DNA of 64,000 bases from Paludibacteraceae bacterium (GTDB lineage: Bacteria; Bacteroidota; Bacteroidia; Bacteroidales; Paludibacteraceae), in NCBI GenBank assembly GCA_017456885.1, contig JAFTIM010000002.1:1-64000 (forward strand). Direction: 5' to 3'. The first letter of the stretch is position 1. Every line of letters starts with the position of its first letter. A program made the position numbers and the translations under genes. Below, piece by piece: positions 1 to 9,123 of this stretch. The notes beneath the pieces are model-generated. The model was given only the letters and a program-made list of their open reading frames with translations. It did no database searches and was not told the DNA's origin.

Positions 1-44
1 AAATTATATAATGTTTACCATTGAAGCTTCAAAGTAAACGCAAC

Positions 45-1010
45 TTAAGGAATTGCCGAATTTTGTATTAATAAAGAATATACGACCTCTGATATATGCG
101 CAACATATTGTGATGCTTGTGATTCATTACCCTTGAAATCCTTAACAAATATCGCTAAAGTATAGCAGACATTATTAGGCAGGCATATATAGGCAACATC
201 ATTGTGAGCTGCAAGAATACCATTTTCATTGACATAACCAGAACCCGTCTTATGTGCAATAGAAACCCTTTCTTTATCAAGAAGCGGAGCGACTATTCTA
301 TCTGTACCTGTCACACATTCTTTTAATGTATTCTTAATGAAACTTTGCTTCTCACCACTGACAATACTTTCGGTAAACAAACGGTTCATCAACATTGCGG
401 CACCAAGAGGAGATGTATAATTAAAGTAAGCCCTATCGTGGTCAGCCGACATTTCCTCTTCTGTATAAGCTATCTGAAAACTTGAACGAGGAATAAGTGT
501 GGCTATAAAACTGTCAGTTTGAGCAACATTGACCATATCTTTAAACATCAGATTGCTTGCATTATTATCACTTTGAGCAATAGTATAACGAAGTAAATCT
601 CTCACGGTTAATGATATAACCAACTCGGAATAATCTTTCATCATAGGACTCCAAGTCTTTGAATCAAGTCTATTCCTATCTATCTTTACTAAGGTATCAA
701 GTGAAATCCCTTTGTTATCAAAATCATTGCAAAGAGCTAATGCCTGATGAACCTTAAATACACTCATCATAGGATATACACTCTTATCATTAACTTTAAC
801 TGTATCTGTGTTATTAATAATAATTGCCACTCCAATTTCACCAGGACAAGCTGATACTATCCGAGAAATGCTATCAGTCAAAACATCTGTCAAAGGTGGA
901 TTTGTACTATTATTAGAAGTTGATTTAGAGAACAATAAAAAAACTAAAACTATGATACAAACTAAAGCTATACACAAAATTACAAGGCGTTTTCTTCTAC
1001 TTTTTTTCAT
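45..1010 (-). CDS. Class A beta-lactamase, CfxA-like
   Basis: Serine beta-lactamase of molecular class A that would hydrolyse beta-lactams in the periplasm. From the ATG at 1010 the protein has 321 residues, the length I recall for CfxA, and much of it matches my memory of CfxA almost word for word. Visible motifs: S-V-F-K with the nucleophile at S83, S-D-N at 147-149, a glutamate-rich stretch at 184-186 near the expected general base, and K-T-G at 254-256. Residues 9-28 form a hydrophobic signal or anchor. A TTG further upstream gives a longer reading but lacks the CfxA-like N-terminus. A TATCTTTG box lies just upstream. CfxA genes are usually carried by mobilisable transposons; no transposon gene is visible here, but the window edge is 44 bases away. 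Confidence 0.93.
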   Translation of the reverse strand: MKKSRRKRLVILCIALVCIIVLVFLLFSKSTSNNSTNPPLTDVLTDSISRIVSACPGEIGVAIIINNTDTVKVNDKSVYPMMSVFKVHQALALCNDFDNKGISLDTLVKIDRNRLDSKTWSPMMKDYSELVISLTVRDLLRYTIAQSDNNASNLMFKDMVNVAQTDSFIATLIPRSSFQIAYTEEEMSADHDRAYFNYTSPLGAAMLMNRLFTESIVSGEKQSFIKNTLKECVTGTDRIVAPLLDKERVSIAHKTGSGYVNENGILAAHNDVAYICLPNNVCYTLAIFVKDFKGNESQASQYVAHISEVVYSLLIQNSAIP

Positions 1011-1067
1011 ACTACGATTTTTAAACATTATATATTATCATGACAGACCCTGATTTATTATTTACTG

Positions 1068-1075
1068 CAAAGATA
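1068..1075 (-). promoter_or_regulatory. -7 promoter box of the beta-lactamase gene
   Basis: Reads TATCTTTG on the minus strand, an exact match to the Bacteroidota TAnnTTTG box, 58 nt upstream of the ATG. No convincing TTTG element is seen at the -33 position, so the promoter may be weak. Confidence 0.55.
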
Positions 1076-1173
1076 CGAAATCTTACGGAAAATGAATTGG
1101 TTGTTTTTTTCGTTTGTTCTGTTTTTTATCAAATTATTTTCCGAGCGAATATGATTCGTCTTAAATAAAATAA

Positions 1174-1215
1174 AAACACCCAACTTTACATTCTTGGGTG
1201 TAAAATTGGGTGTTT
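1174..1215 (-). terminator. Hairpin terminator downstream of tRNA-Ser
   Basis: AAACACCCAA at 1174-1183 pairs perfectly with TTGGGTGTTT at 1206-1215, and a second TTGGGTG at 1194-1200 could pair instead. On the minus strand the stem is followed by a T-rich run (TTTTTATTTTATTT), as expected for a factor-independent terminator of the tRNA transcript. Confidence 0.65.
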
Positions 1216-1248
1216 GTTTTATAATTTGCTGATTTTCAGCGTTTATTG

Positions 1249-1333
1249 CGGAGAGAGAGGGATTCGAACCCCCGGTACCTCTCGGTACGGCGGTTTTCAA
1301 GACCGCTGTAATCGACCACTCTACCATCTCTCC
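1249..1333 (-). tRNA. tRNA-Ser(UGA)
   Basis: On the minus strand the acceptor arm GGAGAGA pairs with TCTCTCC. The anticodon stem GCGGT/ACCGC encloses the loop CTTGAAA, giving anticodon TGA (UGA). A long variable arm typical of serine tRNAs follows, then a T arm with TTCGAAT. The discriminator base at 1249 is G, as seryl-tRNA synthetase requires. The 3' CCA is not encoded. Confidence 0.97.
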
Positions 1334-1338
1334 AAAGA

Positions 1339-1364
1339 GCATTGCTTCTTTTCAGAAGCAGTGC
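1339..1364 (-). terminator. Stem-loop between serA and tRNA-Ser
   Basis: GCATTGCTTCT (1339-1349) pairs with AGAAGCAGTGC (1354-1364) through one G-T wobble around a 4-nt loop. It lies 43 nt past the serA stop and overlaps the start of the tRNA-Ser transcript. The following T-run is short, so it may be a serA terminator or a leader structure. Confidence 0.4.
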
Positions 1365-1393
1365 AAAGATACAATAAATAATAAAACGAACAA
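1364..1393 (-). promoter_or_regulatory. tRNA-Ser promoter (-33/-7)
   Basis: TATCTTTG on the minus strand at 1364-1371 is preceded by TTG at 1391-1393 with a 19-nt spacer, matching the Bacteroidota housekeeping promoter. It sits about 30 nt upstream of the tRNA 5' end. Confidence 0.65.
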
Positions 1394-1406
1394 GATGTTT
1401 GTCCAA

Positions 1407-2327
1407 TTATTTATTGACTTGGAATTTAGTATTTCCCGTAGCGAAAAAATCAATTATTTGGTTCACTGCGGCAAAACCTGCATTTGTATTTGCCTCGGCA
1501 GTTTCCGCTCCCATTTTTTTGGGAGTAGCAAAAACGCGACCCGCAAATTTTTCGTTCAACACATCTTGTGCTGCTGCGGCTATATCCGTAATATATTTCA
1601 GGTCGGGACGCTCTTCCAACGCCTTTATCAAACCATCTTCGTCAATCACCTCCTTGCGAGCAGTATTTACCAAACAACCTCCATGAGGCATTTTCGTCAG
1701 CAAGGCATAACCGATGGATTTTTTCGTTTGCTCATTTGCAGGAATATGTAGCGAAACAAATTGACATGTAGTATACAACTCGTCTAACGAAGCAACCACC
1801 TTAACGCCATCTTTTTCAATCAAATCGGCAGGAACAAACGGATCGAACGCATAAACATTCATGCCAAACCCCTTTGCAATTTTTGCTACCAACCGTCCCA
1901 CATTACCATAAGCCTGAATACCAAGATTTTTACCTTTCAATTCAGACCCCGTACCGGGGCAAAAACAATTACGAGAAATATACACCATCATGCCCAATGC
2001 CAATTCGGCAACCGCATTCGAGTTTTGACCCGGCGTATTCATTGCCACAATACCCCTTCCGGTACATGCAGCTAAGTCCAAATTGTCGAAACCGGCACCT
2101 GCACGCACTACAATTTTTAACTGACGAGCACTGTCTATCACCTCTTTGGTAACTTTATCGGAACGCACAATCAAAGCATCTACATCTACTACTGCATCAA
2201 GCAGTTCTTTTTTATCGGTGTATTTTTCCAATAAAGCAATCGTAAATCCGGCCTTTTCGGCAATAGATTTCATACCTTCGACAGTGGCTTTTGCAAAAGG
2301 CTTTTCTGTAGCTACTAAAATTTTCAT
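1407..2327 (-). CDS. serA: D-3-phosphoglycerate dehydrogenase
   Basis: Oxidises 3-phosphoglycerate to 3-phosphohydroxypyruvate with NAD+, the first step of serine synthesis. The protein is the short form (306 residues) without a C-terminal ACT domain. It has a D-isomer dehydrogenase fold with a Rossmann motif G-x-x-A-Y-G-N-V-G near residue 140 and the substrate arginine in N-T-A-R-K. The position usually held by the catalytic histidine (T-P-H-I-G) reads T-P-K-K-M-G, so lysine replaces histidine; this is the variant I associate with Bacteroides and the Entamoeba enzyme. It lies 55 nt downstream of serC on the same strand, so the two enzymes for consecutive steps are probably co-transcribed. 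Confidence 0.93.
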   Translation of the reverse strand: MKILVATEKPFAKATVEGMKSIAEKAGFTIALLEKYTDKKELLDAVVDVDALIVRSDKVTKEVIDSARQLKIVVRAGAGFDNLDLAACTGRGIVAMNTPGQNSNAVAELALGMMVYISRNCFCPGTGSELKGKNLGIQAYGNVGRLVAKIAKGFGMNVYAFDPFVPADLIEKDGVKVVASLDELYTTCQFVSLHIPANEQTKKSIGYALLTKMPHGGCLVNTARKEVIDEDGLIKALEERPDLKYITDIAAAAQDVLNEKFAGRVFATPKKMGAETAEANTNAGFAAVNQIIDFFATGNTKFQVNK

Positions 2328-2382
2328 ACTATCTTAATGATTATAATTGGCTTTCAAAGTGTTTCATACAATCGACTAATGC

Positions 2383-3408
2383 TTACACGCTCTCTTTCGG
2401 CATTGCATTGTAGATGGAAGCTCTGAATCCACCCACCGAGCGATGTCCCTTAATACCTACCATTCCTTGCGAAACGGCATACTCCAAAAATTTAGGTTCC
2501 AACTCTTTGTACTCGTCGTTCATTACAAAGCAAACATTCATTATCGAACGATCTTCTATAGCTGCCGTGCCTTTAAACAATCTGTTTCGGTCTATTTCGT
2601 CGTATAACAAAGCGGCTTTTTCAAGATTTATCTGCTCCATTTTACGCAAACCGCCCAATTGTTTCAACCATTTCAGCGTTTGTAAAGCTGCGAATATAGG
2701 CACACAAGGAGGTGTGTTAAACATTGACCCATTAGCCACATGTGTACGATAATCAAGCATTGTAGGGATTGCCCGCGAAACCTTGCCCAACAACTCCTCT
2801 TTTACAATTACGAAAGCGACTCCTGCAGGTGCAAGATTTTTTTGAGCACCACCATAAATCAATCCGTATTTCGACACATCTACCGGTCGCGAAAAAATAT
2901 CGGACGACATATCGGCCACCAAAGGCACCGGCGAATCAATATCTTTTCTGATTTCCGTTCCGAATATCGTATTATTCGTAGTGATATGAAAATAATCGGC
3001 ATCCGAAGGTATCTCATAATTTTTGGGGATATACGAATAGTTTGCGTCTTTCGACGAAGCCACTTCCACTACTTCACCAAAAAGTTTTGCCTCCTTTTGA
3101 GCCTTATTAGCCCATGTTCCGGTGTTTAGGTATGCGGCTTTTTTCTCCAACAAATTATATGGAACCATGCAGAACTGCATACTTGCACCACCACCTAAAA
3201 ACAAAACTGAATATCCGGCGGGGATGTCCAAAATTTCTTTGAATAGTGCTTCAGCCTCATCTATGACAGCCTGAAATTCTTTTGAACGATGGCTGATTTC
3301 CATCAGCGAAAGGTTCGTACCATTAAAATTCCGTATCGCATTTGCAGTATTTTCTATCGTAAATTCAGGAAGAATAGACGGACCTGCATTAAAATTATGT
3401 TTCTTCAT
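2383..3408 (-). CDS. serC: Phosphoserine aminotransferase
   Basis: PLP-dependent transaminase converting 3-phosphohydroxypyruvate and glutamate to phosphoserine and 2-oxoglutarate; it may also act in pyridoxine synthesis. The ATG at 3408 is preferred because the protein then begins [11 protein letters not shown], the normal family start; the 20-residue upstream extension runs through a promoter. The PLP lysine is in Y-G-G-A-Q-K-N-L. It is the first gene of a serC-serA pair. The C-terminus [11 protein letters not shown] is typical of the family. Confidence 0.95.
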   Translation of the reverse strand: MKKHNFNAGPSILPEFTIENTANAIRNFNGTNLSLMEISHRSKEFQAVIDEAEALFKEILDIPAGYSVLFLGGGASMQFCMVPYNLLEKKAAYLNTGTWANKAQKEAKLFGEVVEVASSKDANYSYIPKNYEIPSDADYFHITTNNTIFGTEIRKDIDSPVPLVADMSSDIFSRPVDVSKYGLIYGGAQKNLAPAGVAFVIVKEELLGKVSRAIPTMLDYRTHVANGSMFNTPPCVPIFAALQTLKWLKQLGGLRKMEQINLEKAALLYDEIDRNRLFKGTAAIEDRSIMNVCFVMNDEYKELEPKFLEYAVSQGMVGIKGHRSVGGFRASIYNAMPKESV

Positions 3409-3438
3409 ATAAAAGATATTTTTTAGATTTTGAAATGG

Positions 3439-3468
3439 CAAAATTACAGTTTTTTTGAACCCAAACAA
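3439..3468 (-). promoter_or_regulatory. serC-serA promoter
   Basis: Minus-strand TAATTTTG (3439-3446) with TTG in the motif TTGTTTGG (3461-3468) 19 nt upstream. It lies about 30 nt before the preferred serC ATG and inside the longer reading frame, which supports the shorter start. Confidence 0.6.
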
Positions 3469-3614
3469 CCATTTTTCTTTTTCTTTTAATCAACGACTTC
3501 TTTTTTGTGCAACAACAACACATTTCTTTTGACATTTTTCCAATGACCAAAAAACATATTTACAACTTACAAATATTCTTTACGGAAAAAATCTTAATTC
3601 TGAATAAAAAAGGG

Positions 3615-3622
3615 TATCTTTG
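3615..3622 (+). promoter_or_regulatory. pnp -7 promoter box
   Basis: TATCTTTG, an exact TAnnTTTG box, 38 nt upstream of the pnp ATG. No clear -33 element. Confidence 0.5.
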
Positions 3623-3660
3623 CACGATTTTTAGAGTTTATAATTTTTAATATTTTTTGT

Positions 3661-5868
3661 ATGAATGTAGTTACAAAAACCATCACACTCGGTGATGGAC
3701 GTACCATTACAATTGAAACAGGGCGCTTGGCAAAGCAAGCCGATGGTGCCGTAATGGTAAAAATGGGCAAAACAATGCTTTTAGCAACAGTTTGCTCTGC
3801 AAAAGATGCTGTTCCGGGCACCGATTTTATGCCCTTGACAGTAGAGTATAAAGAGAAATTCTCATCAAACGGACGTTTCCCCGGAGGTTTTACTCGCCGC
3901 GAAGGAAGAGCCTCTGACTACGAGATTTTAATTGCACGTTTGATCGACCGTGCTTTACGACCGTTATTCCCCGATGATTATCATGCAGAAACGTTTGTCA
4001 ACGTTACGCTTTATTCGGCCGACGGCATAGATATGCCCGACTCGATAGCTGGGTTGGCAGCTTCAGCCGCTTTGGCCGTTTCCGACATTCCGTTCGAAGG
4101 TCCAATATCGGAGGTTCGCGTTGCCCGCATAAACGGAGAAATGGTTATCAACCCAACATTTGAGCAACTTGAGCATGCCGACATCGAACTGATGGTTGCA
4201 GCAACTCTTGATAATATCATGATGGTTGAAGGAGAAATGCAAGAGGTATCCGAGGCAGAAATGTTAGAAGCCATTAAAGCTGCTCACGAAGCCATTAAAC
4301 CTCAGTGTCAGGCACAAATAGAGTTGATGGAAGCAGTAGGAAAAACCGAAAAACGTATTTACTGCCACGAGGAGAACGATGAGGATTTACGCAAAGACGT
4401 ACGAGAAAAAACGTATGACAAGGTTTACGCAGTAGCCTCTTCGTGCAATGCCGACAAACACGCTCGTTCAGATGCTTTCGAGGCAATAAAAGAAGAATAC
4501 AAAGCTAATTTTAGCGAAGAAGAATTGGAAGAAAAAGAGGCTTTGATTGACAAATATTATCACGATGTCGAAAAAGAAGCCATGCGTCGTAGCATTCTTG
4601 ACGAGGGGAAACGCCTCGACGGTCGCAAAACAAACGAGATACGCCCCATTTGGTCGGAAGTGGACTATCTACCCGGACCTCACGGATCGTCTATCTTTAC
4701 TCGTGGTGAAACACAATCGTTGTGTACCGTCACATTAGGAACAAAACAAGACGAGAAGATGATTGACGAGGCGTTGATTCAAGGTTCAGACCGTTTCTTG
4801 TTACACTACAACTTTCCTCCATTCTCGACCGGAGAAGCTCGGGCTCAACGAGGCATAGGGCGTCGAGAAATCGGACACGGAAACTTGGCATGTCGTGCAT
4901 TAAAGAACATGGTACCTGAAAATTATCCTTATGCCATTCGTGTAGTTTCAGACATATTGGAATCCAATGGTTCTTCGTCGATGGCTACCGTTTGTGCTGG
5001 GACACTTGCGTTAATGGATGCCGGTGTACCCATCAAAAAACCTGTTTCGGGCATTGCCATGGGACTTATTTCAGAAAACAAGGGCAAGAACTTTGCCGTA
5101 TTAAGCGATATTCTTGGCGACGAAGACCACTTGGGCGATATGGACTTTAAAGTTACAGGTACGAAAGATGGTATTACCGCCACCCAAATGGATATCAAAG
5201 TTGACGGGCTATCGTACGAGATTCTTGAAAAAGCCTTGCAACAAGCACACGAAGGACGTATGTTTATTTTAGGTAAGATTCAAGAAACTTTACCGGAGCC
5301 TCGTGCCGACATCAAACCTCATGCACCTCGCATTGTTACTATCGAAATTCCTAAAGAATTTATCGGTGCAGTGATTGGTCCCGGCGGAAAAATCATTCAA
5401 AGCATTCAGGCTGACACAAATACCGTCATTTCTATTGAAGAGGTTGACGACAAAGGAATTGTTGAAGTCGCTGCCAACAACAAAGCATCTATTGATGCCG
5501 CCATAGCAAAAATCAAAAGCATTGTGGCAATTCCGGAAGTTGGGAACACCTATCAGGCCATCGTTAAATCGGTTATGCCTTATGGTGTATTTGTAGAAAT
5601 AATGCCGGGGAAAGAGGGCTTGTTGCATATTTCCGAAATAGATTGGAAGCATTACAATACGATAGAAGAAACCAATCTGAAAGAAGACGACACAATAGAG
5701 GTGAAATTACTTGATATTGATGAAAAAACAGGGAAATTCAAACTTTCTGCAAAAGTTTTGAAAGAAAAACCCGAAGGCTATGTCGAGCCCGAACCTCGTG
5801 AAAGACGTCCACGTCCAAACAGAAAGCCGAACAACCACCAAAATAAAGGTGAACAAGCTGCAGAGTAA
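3661..5868 (+). CDS. pnp: Polyribonucleotide nucleotidyltransferase (PNPase)
   Basis: Phosphorolytic 3'-5' exoribonuclease of RNA turnover, a cytoplasmic homotrimer. The 735 residues carry the full architecture: first RNase PH domain with F-P-G-G-F near residue 75, an all-alpha linker, a second RNase PH domain with R-P-I-W-S-E and the active-site D-I-L-G-D-E-D-H, a KH domain with I-G-P-G-G-K near residue 573, and an S1 domain from about residue 628 (G-V-F-V-E ... G-L-L-H-I-S). The C-terminal tail is basic and proline-rich, as in other Bacteroidota. It is a single-gene unit with its own promoter box and terminator. Confidence 0.98.
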   Translation: MNVVTKTITLGDGRTITIETGRLAKQADGAVMVKMGKTMLLATVCSAKDAVPGTDFMPLTVEYKEKFSSNGRFPGGFTRREGRASDYEILIARLIDRALRPLFPDDYHAETFVNVTLYSADGIDMPDSIAGLAASAALAVSDIPFEGPISEVRVARINGEMVINPTFEQLEHADIELMVAATLDNIMMVEGEMQEVSEAEMLEAIKAAHEAIKPQCQAQIELMEAVGKTEKRIYCHEENDEDLRKDVREKTYDKVYAVASSCNADKHARSDAFEAIKEEYKANFSEEELEEKEALIDKYYHDVEKEAMRRSILDEGKRLDGRKTNEIRPIWSEVDYLPGPHGSSIFTRGETQSLCTVTLGTKQDEKMIDEALIQGSDRFLLHYNFPPFSTGEARAQRGIGRREIGHGNLACRALKNMVPENYPYAIRVVSDILESNGSSSMATVCAGTLALMDAGVPIKKPVSGIAMGLISENKGKNFAVLSDILGDEDHLGDMDFKVTGTKDGITATQMDIKVDGLSYEILEKALQQAHEGRMFILGKIQETLPEPRADIKPHAPRIVTIEIPKEFIGAVIGPGGKIIQSIQADTNTVISIEEVDDKGIVEVAANNKASIDAAIAKIKSIVAIPEVGNTYQAIVKSVMPYGVFVEIMPGKEGLLHISEIDWKHYNTIEETNLKEDDTIEVKLLDIDEKTGKFKLSAKVLKEKPEGYVEPEPRERRPRPNRKPNNHQNKGEQAAE

Positions 5869-5905
5869 ATCGTAATTTGAACATTTATCTTTTCCATTTG
5901 TTAAT

Positions 5906-5939
5906 AAAAACGGTCATTAAATGATCGTTTTTATTTTTT
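5906..5939 (+). terminator. pnp terminator
   Basis: AAAACGGTCATT and AATGATCGTTTT form a stem with one G-T wobble, followed by a T-rich run to 5939. Confidence 0.8.
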
Positions 5940-6090
5940 ATGCTTTCCACAGAATGCCTCCAAACGAGTACCAAGAAACTTTCAAAGTCCTATTGGTCTC
6001 CTTTAAATAATTGATATACAAATAATTATGTAATTACACATATTAAAATTTTTTATAATATTTTAACTTTATCATATAATACTCTTACTC
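5940..6090. other. AT-rich intergenic stretch
   Basis: Between the pnp terminator and the tetR promoter box. No ORF, RNA gene or repeat is recognisable here; TetR operators probably lie at its right end but I cannot pick a palindrome with confidence. Confidence 0.4.
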
Positions 6091-6098
6091 TATCTTTG
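6091..6098 (+). promoter_or_regulatory. tetR/efflux operon -7 box
   Basis: TATCTTTG, 24 nt before the ATG at 6123. A TTG start codon at 6096 lies inside this box, so the longer reading frame is not the real protein. Confidence 0.5.
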
Positions 6099-6122
6099 CG
6101 ACGATATTTTTACAACATCTGC

Positions 6123-6707
6123 ATGAAAGCAAGAATACTTAAAACAGCAGGCGAATTATTCTTCAAATTTGGAATACGAAGTGTAAGCATTGACGAAATC
6201 TGCAACGAACTGCACATTTCAAAAAAGACATTTTATACCATTTTCAAACAGAAAGACGAATTGGTAACAGAATTGCTCAACACGATGTCTCAAAAACAAG
6301 AAAAGGATTTTAATGTAACTCTTGAACATGATTGCAACATATTGGATACAATGATACAGAAATTCAAAAAACTACATCAATATCCTATAGAAAAGTATCT
6401 CGCTTTTAAATACGACTTAGAGAAATTTTATCCTGAACTATGGCAGAACTTTCAAATAAAAACTAAAAATATAGAACGTAAAAACACTGCACTTCTGTTA
6501 AAAAAAGGCATTGAACAAAATATGTTTCGCAACGATTTAAACATCGAAGCCACTGCCATTTTATTGACAAGCATGACTACATTCACCTCAAAAGATTTAA
6601 TGTCGCTATCGATGAGCAACTCTCAATGTATCGATTATTTTCTTGACATGGTAATACACATGTTGTGCAACGAAAACGGTATAGCATATTACTTACAAAC
6701 AAGATAA
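6123..6707 (+). CDS. TetR/AcrR family transcriptional regulator
   Basis: Probable repressor of the efflux operon that follows. From the ATG at 6123 the protein has 194 residues. It opens M-K-A-R-I-L-K-T-A-G-E-L-F-F and has the TetR helix-turn-helix near residues 20-45 (S-I-D-E-I-C-N-E-L ... K-K-T-F-Y-T-I-F). The C-terminal half is a divergent helical ligand-binding domain. The stop is 24 nt before the tolC-like gene, so the regulator probably sits in the operon it controls and autoregulates it. The inducer cannot be predicted. Confidence 0.9.
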   Translation: MKARILKTAGELFFKFGIRSVSIDEICNELHISKKTFYTIFKQKDELVTELLNTMSQKQEKDFNVTLEHDCNILDTMIQKFKKLHQYPIEKYLAFKYDLEKFYPELWQNFQIKTKNIERKNTALLLKKGIEQNMFRNDLNIEATAILLTSMTTFTSKDLMSLSMSNSQCIDYFLDMVIHMLCNENGIAYYLQTR

Positions 6708-6731
6708 AAACAACCAAATAAATAAAAGTTT

Positions 6732-8045
6732 ATGAACAAAAAAATTTTAGGATTATTATGTGGGACAATGTGTTATTTTACACTGATGGCCCAAACGAGC
6801 GACTCTCCCAGTGAGTTGCACTTATCGCTTGCCGAGGCTCGCGATTATGCTCTTGAGAACAATCGTACTTTACAAAACTCCGATTTAAGCGTACGTCAGG
6901 CGTATGCTGCCCGCTGGCAAACCATTGCGCAGATGCTACCGCAAGCCGATATGTCTCTCGGGTTGAATTACACAAACGGGACCATGAAATTTGCCCTGAT
7001 GGACGGAGTTCCACCTACCGAAAAAAAGATGGAAAACACCGCAGGTTCATTGAGTGTCAGTGCTTCAATCGCTATTAACGGACAGTTAATTATGGGTGCA
7101 CTTATCAACAACACCGCAATTGAAATGCAAAACATCAACAAACGCAATACGGAGTTAGATGTTGTTTCAAATGTCGAAACTTACTACATCACCGCTCTTG
7201 CCATGGAAAAGACCGTCGAACTTTTAAACAAAAGTCTGACGGACCTTGAAAAGTTGCAAGAAATAACCGACAATTCGGTATCAGCAGGTGCCGCCGAGCA
7301 AACCTCTGCCGACCAAATCAAAGTACAGGTGGCAAGTATGCGCAGTGCCATCAACTCCACCAATCGCTCATTGGAAATGATTTACAATGCTTTGGCTTTG
7401 CAATTGGCTGTTGGCGCCGATGTAAAATTGGTACTGACCGACCAACTTGATAACGTATTAAATGTGGAAGAAGCGTTAAAGTTGTTAGCTGCCGACTTCG
7501 ATTTAAACAATAATTACAATTATCAATTGGCGGAGCAAAACGTAAAGATGGCGAAGCAGAATGTCATTATGGCTGGAATGGCTTATATACCCACTTTGAG
7601 TGCTTTTTATCAATATTCCTCGCCTAATAAATACTTTTCAGGCTCATCGCCAATGGAACAACAAGTTGGTGTGGTCGGGCTGCAACTTTCTATTCCTTTG
7701 TGGTCGACAGGGAAACGTGCCGCAGGTATTACCGAGAAAAAATTAGCTCGCCAAGCAGCCGAAAATTCATTGGCAGATGCTCGCGACGGACTTCTTGTAC
7801 AACACAAACAATTGCGTTACAATCTATCATCGGCATACGAGGATTTCGACACGCAAAAAATGAACATTGACGTATCGCAACGCGTTTTTGAAAGCACATC
7901 GAATAAATTTGAATACGGACACGCCTCGTCACTTGAACTTACCAATGCAAGTATGACATTGCTTACCGCTCAAAGCGATTACATACAATCAATACTCAAT
8001 CTTGTAAATGCTCAAATTGAATTAAAAAAACTATTGAATAAATAA
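6732..8045 (+). CDS. TolC-like outer membrane efflux protein
   Basis: Outer-membrane channel of a tripartite RND pump. The 437-residue protein has a signal peptide (residues 1-20, ending L-M-A-Q) and two long helical OEP repeats, the second starting near residue 240 (L-A-E-Q-N-V-K-M-A-K-Q-N). Heptad-rich helices and the C-terminal N-A-Q-I-E-L-K-K-L are characteristic. It is shorter than E. coli TolC but normal for Bacteroidota OEP proteins. Genes for the fusion protein and pump follow at 27 and 22 nt spacing. Confidence 0.93.
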   Translation: MNKKILGLLCGTMCYFTLMAQTSDSPSELHLSLAEARDYALENNRTLQNSDLSVRQAYAARWQTIAQMLPQADMSLGLNYTNGTMKFALMDGVPPTEKKMENTAGSLSVSASIAINGQLIMGALINNTAIEMQNINKRNTELDVVSNVETYYITALAMEKTVELLNKSLTDLEKLQEITDNSVSAGAAEQTSADQIKVQVASMRSAINSTNRSLEMIYNALALQLAVGADVKLVLTDQLDNVLNVEEALKLLAADFDLNNNYNYQLAEQNVKMAKQNVIMAGMAYIPTLSAFYQYSSPNKYFSGSSPMEQQVGVVGLQLSIPLWSTGKRAAGITEKKLARQAAENSLADARDGLLVQHKQLRYNLSSAYEDFDTQKMNIDVSQRVFESTSNKFEYGHASSLELTNASMTLLTAQSDYIQSILNLVNAQIELKKLLNK

Positions 8046-8072
8046 TAAACAAACAGATAAAAACAAATCAAC

Positions 8073-9101
8073 ATGAAAACATCAAATTACATTATTGCCA
8101 TTGCAGCAATGGTTTTAATTACGTTCACCGCTTGCGGGAAGAAAGACAAATCGGAGAAAGAAAAAGTTTCCGAAGAACGCATTGAACAAGTAAAAACAAA
8201 GAAAATGACCACTACCACAATTACGCGAGAAGTAGTGCTCAGTGCCACATTGCAAGGATATGAAACACAAAACGTAGCCCCTTCTGTTACAGGAAAAATC
8301 GAACATATTTATGTAGAAGAAGGTGCTCATGTAAAAAAAGGCGATATGCTTGTTCGTATGGACGAGTTACAATACAAAACATCAAAACTGACCTATGCAA
8401 ATCTTGGTGTGGAGTTGGCTCGCGTCGAAGCTCTACTCAAAACAGGTAGTGCCACTCAACAAGCATACGATCAACTAAAACTTTCGTATGACCAAACGGC
8501 CGAAAACATCGACTTTTTGGAAACGAACACCTATGTCAAAGCTCCTTTTAGCGGTGTTATTTCTGCAAAAAACTACGAAGATGGAGAGTTGTATGGCGGA
8601 CAACCTATTTTGGTACTTACACAGATTTCTACACTGAAAGCCGAAATAGCAGTACCGGAACGTTATTTCCCCCAAGTAAAAGCAGGTATGTCGCTTGACA
8701 TTCGTTCCGAAATTTATGGCGACGGGAAAGTATTTCCTGCAACCGTTGAGCGCGTATTTCCTACCATCGACCCAGCATCTCATACGTTTACTATTAAGGT
8801 TAGAATCCCGAACGAAAAAGATATGCTTCGCCCCGGAATGTATGTGAATGCCACCTTGTTTCTTGGGAAAGAAGATGTTTTTGTCGTACCTTATCAAACA
8901 GTATTAAAGTTGCAAGGCTCTGACAACCGCTACGTCTATATCAATCGTAACGGCGTTGCCAAATATGTACCTGTGAAACTCGGGCAACGTTTCGACGACC
9001 AAGTAGAGATTTTGTCCGACGAAATCGTAGAAGGCGACGAACTCGTTGTGGTCGGGCAGGCTCGTTTGGTTGACGGAGTAAAACTAAACATTATGCAATA
9101 A
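8073..9101 (+). CDS. RND efflux periplasmic adaptor lipoprotein
   Basis: Membrane-fusion protein joining the RND pump to the TolC-like channel. Residues 1-21 are a lipoprotein signal ending T-F-T-A-C, with C21 as the lipidation site. A biotinyl-lipoyl-like segment follows (V-A-P-S-V-T-G-K-I near residue 70), then a helical hairpin, a second lipoyl half (V-K-A-P-F-S-G-V-I-S) and beta-barrel and membrane-proximal domains (L-R-P-G-M-Y-V). The helical hairpin is short, as is usual in this order. Confidence 0.94.
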   Translation: MKTSNYIIAIAAMVLITFTACGKKDKSEKEKVSEERIEQVKTKKMTTTTITREVVLSATLQGYETQNVAPSVTGKIEHIYVEEGAHVKKGDMLVRMDELQYKTSKLTYANLGVELARVEALLKTGSATQQAYDQLKLSYDQTAENIDFLETNTYVKAPFSGVISAKNYEDGELYGGQPILVLTQISTLKAEIAVPERYFPQVKAGMSLDIRSEIYGDGKVFPATVERVFPTIDPASHTFTIKVRIPNEKDMLRPGMYVNATLFLGKEDVFVVPYQTVLKLQGSDNRYVYINRNGVAKYVPVKLGQRFDDQVEILSDEIVEGDELVVVGQARLVDGVKLNIMQ

Positions 9102-9123
9102 TTCCCTTTAAATATACAAAACC

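Noticed and set aside
1058..1342. 94-codon frame on the minus strand
   Set aside because: It is a translation through the tRNA-Ser gene and its terminator.
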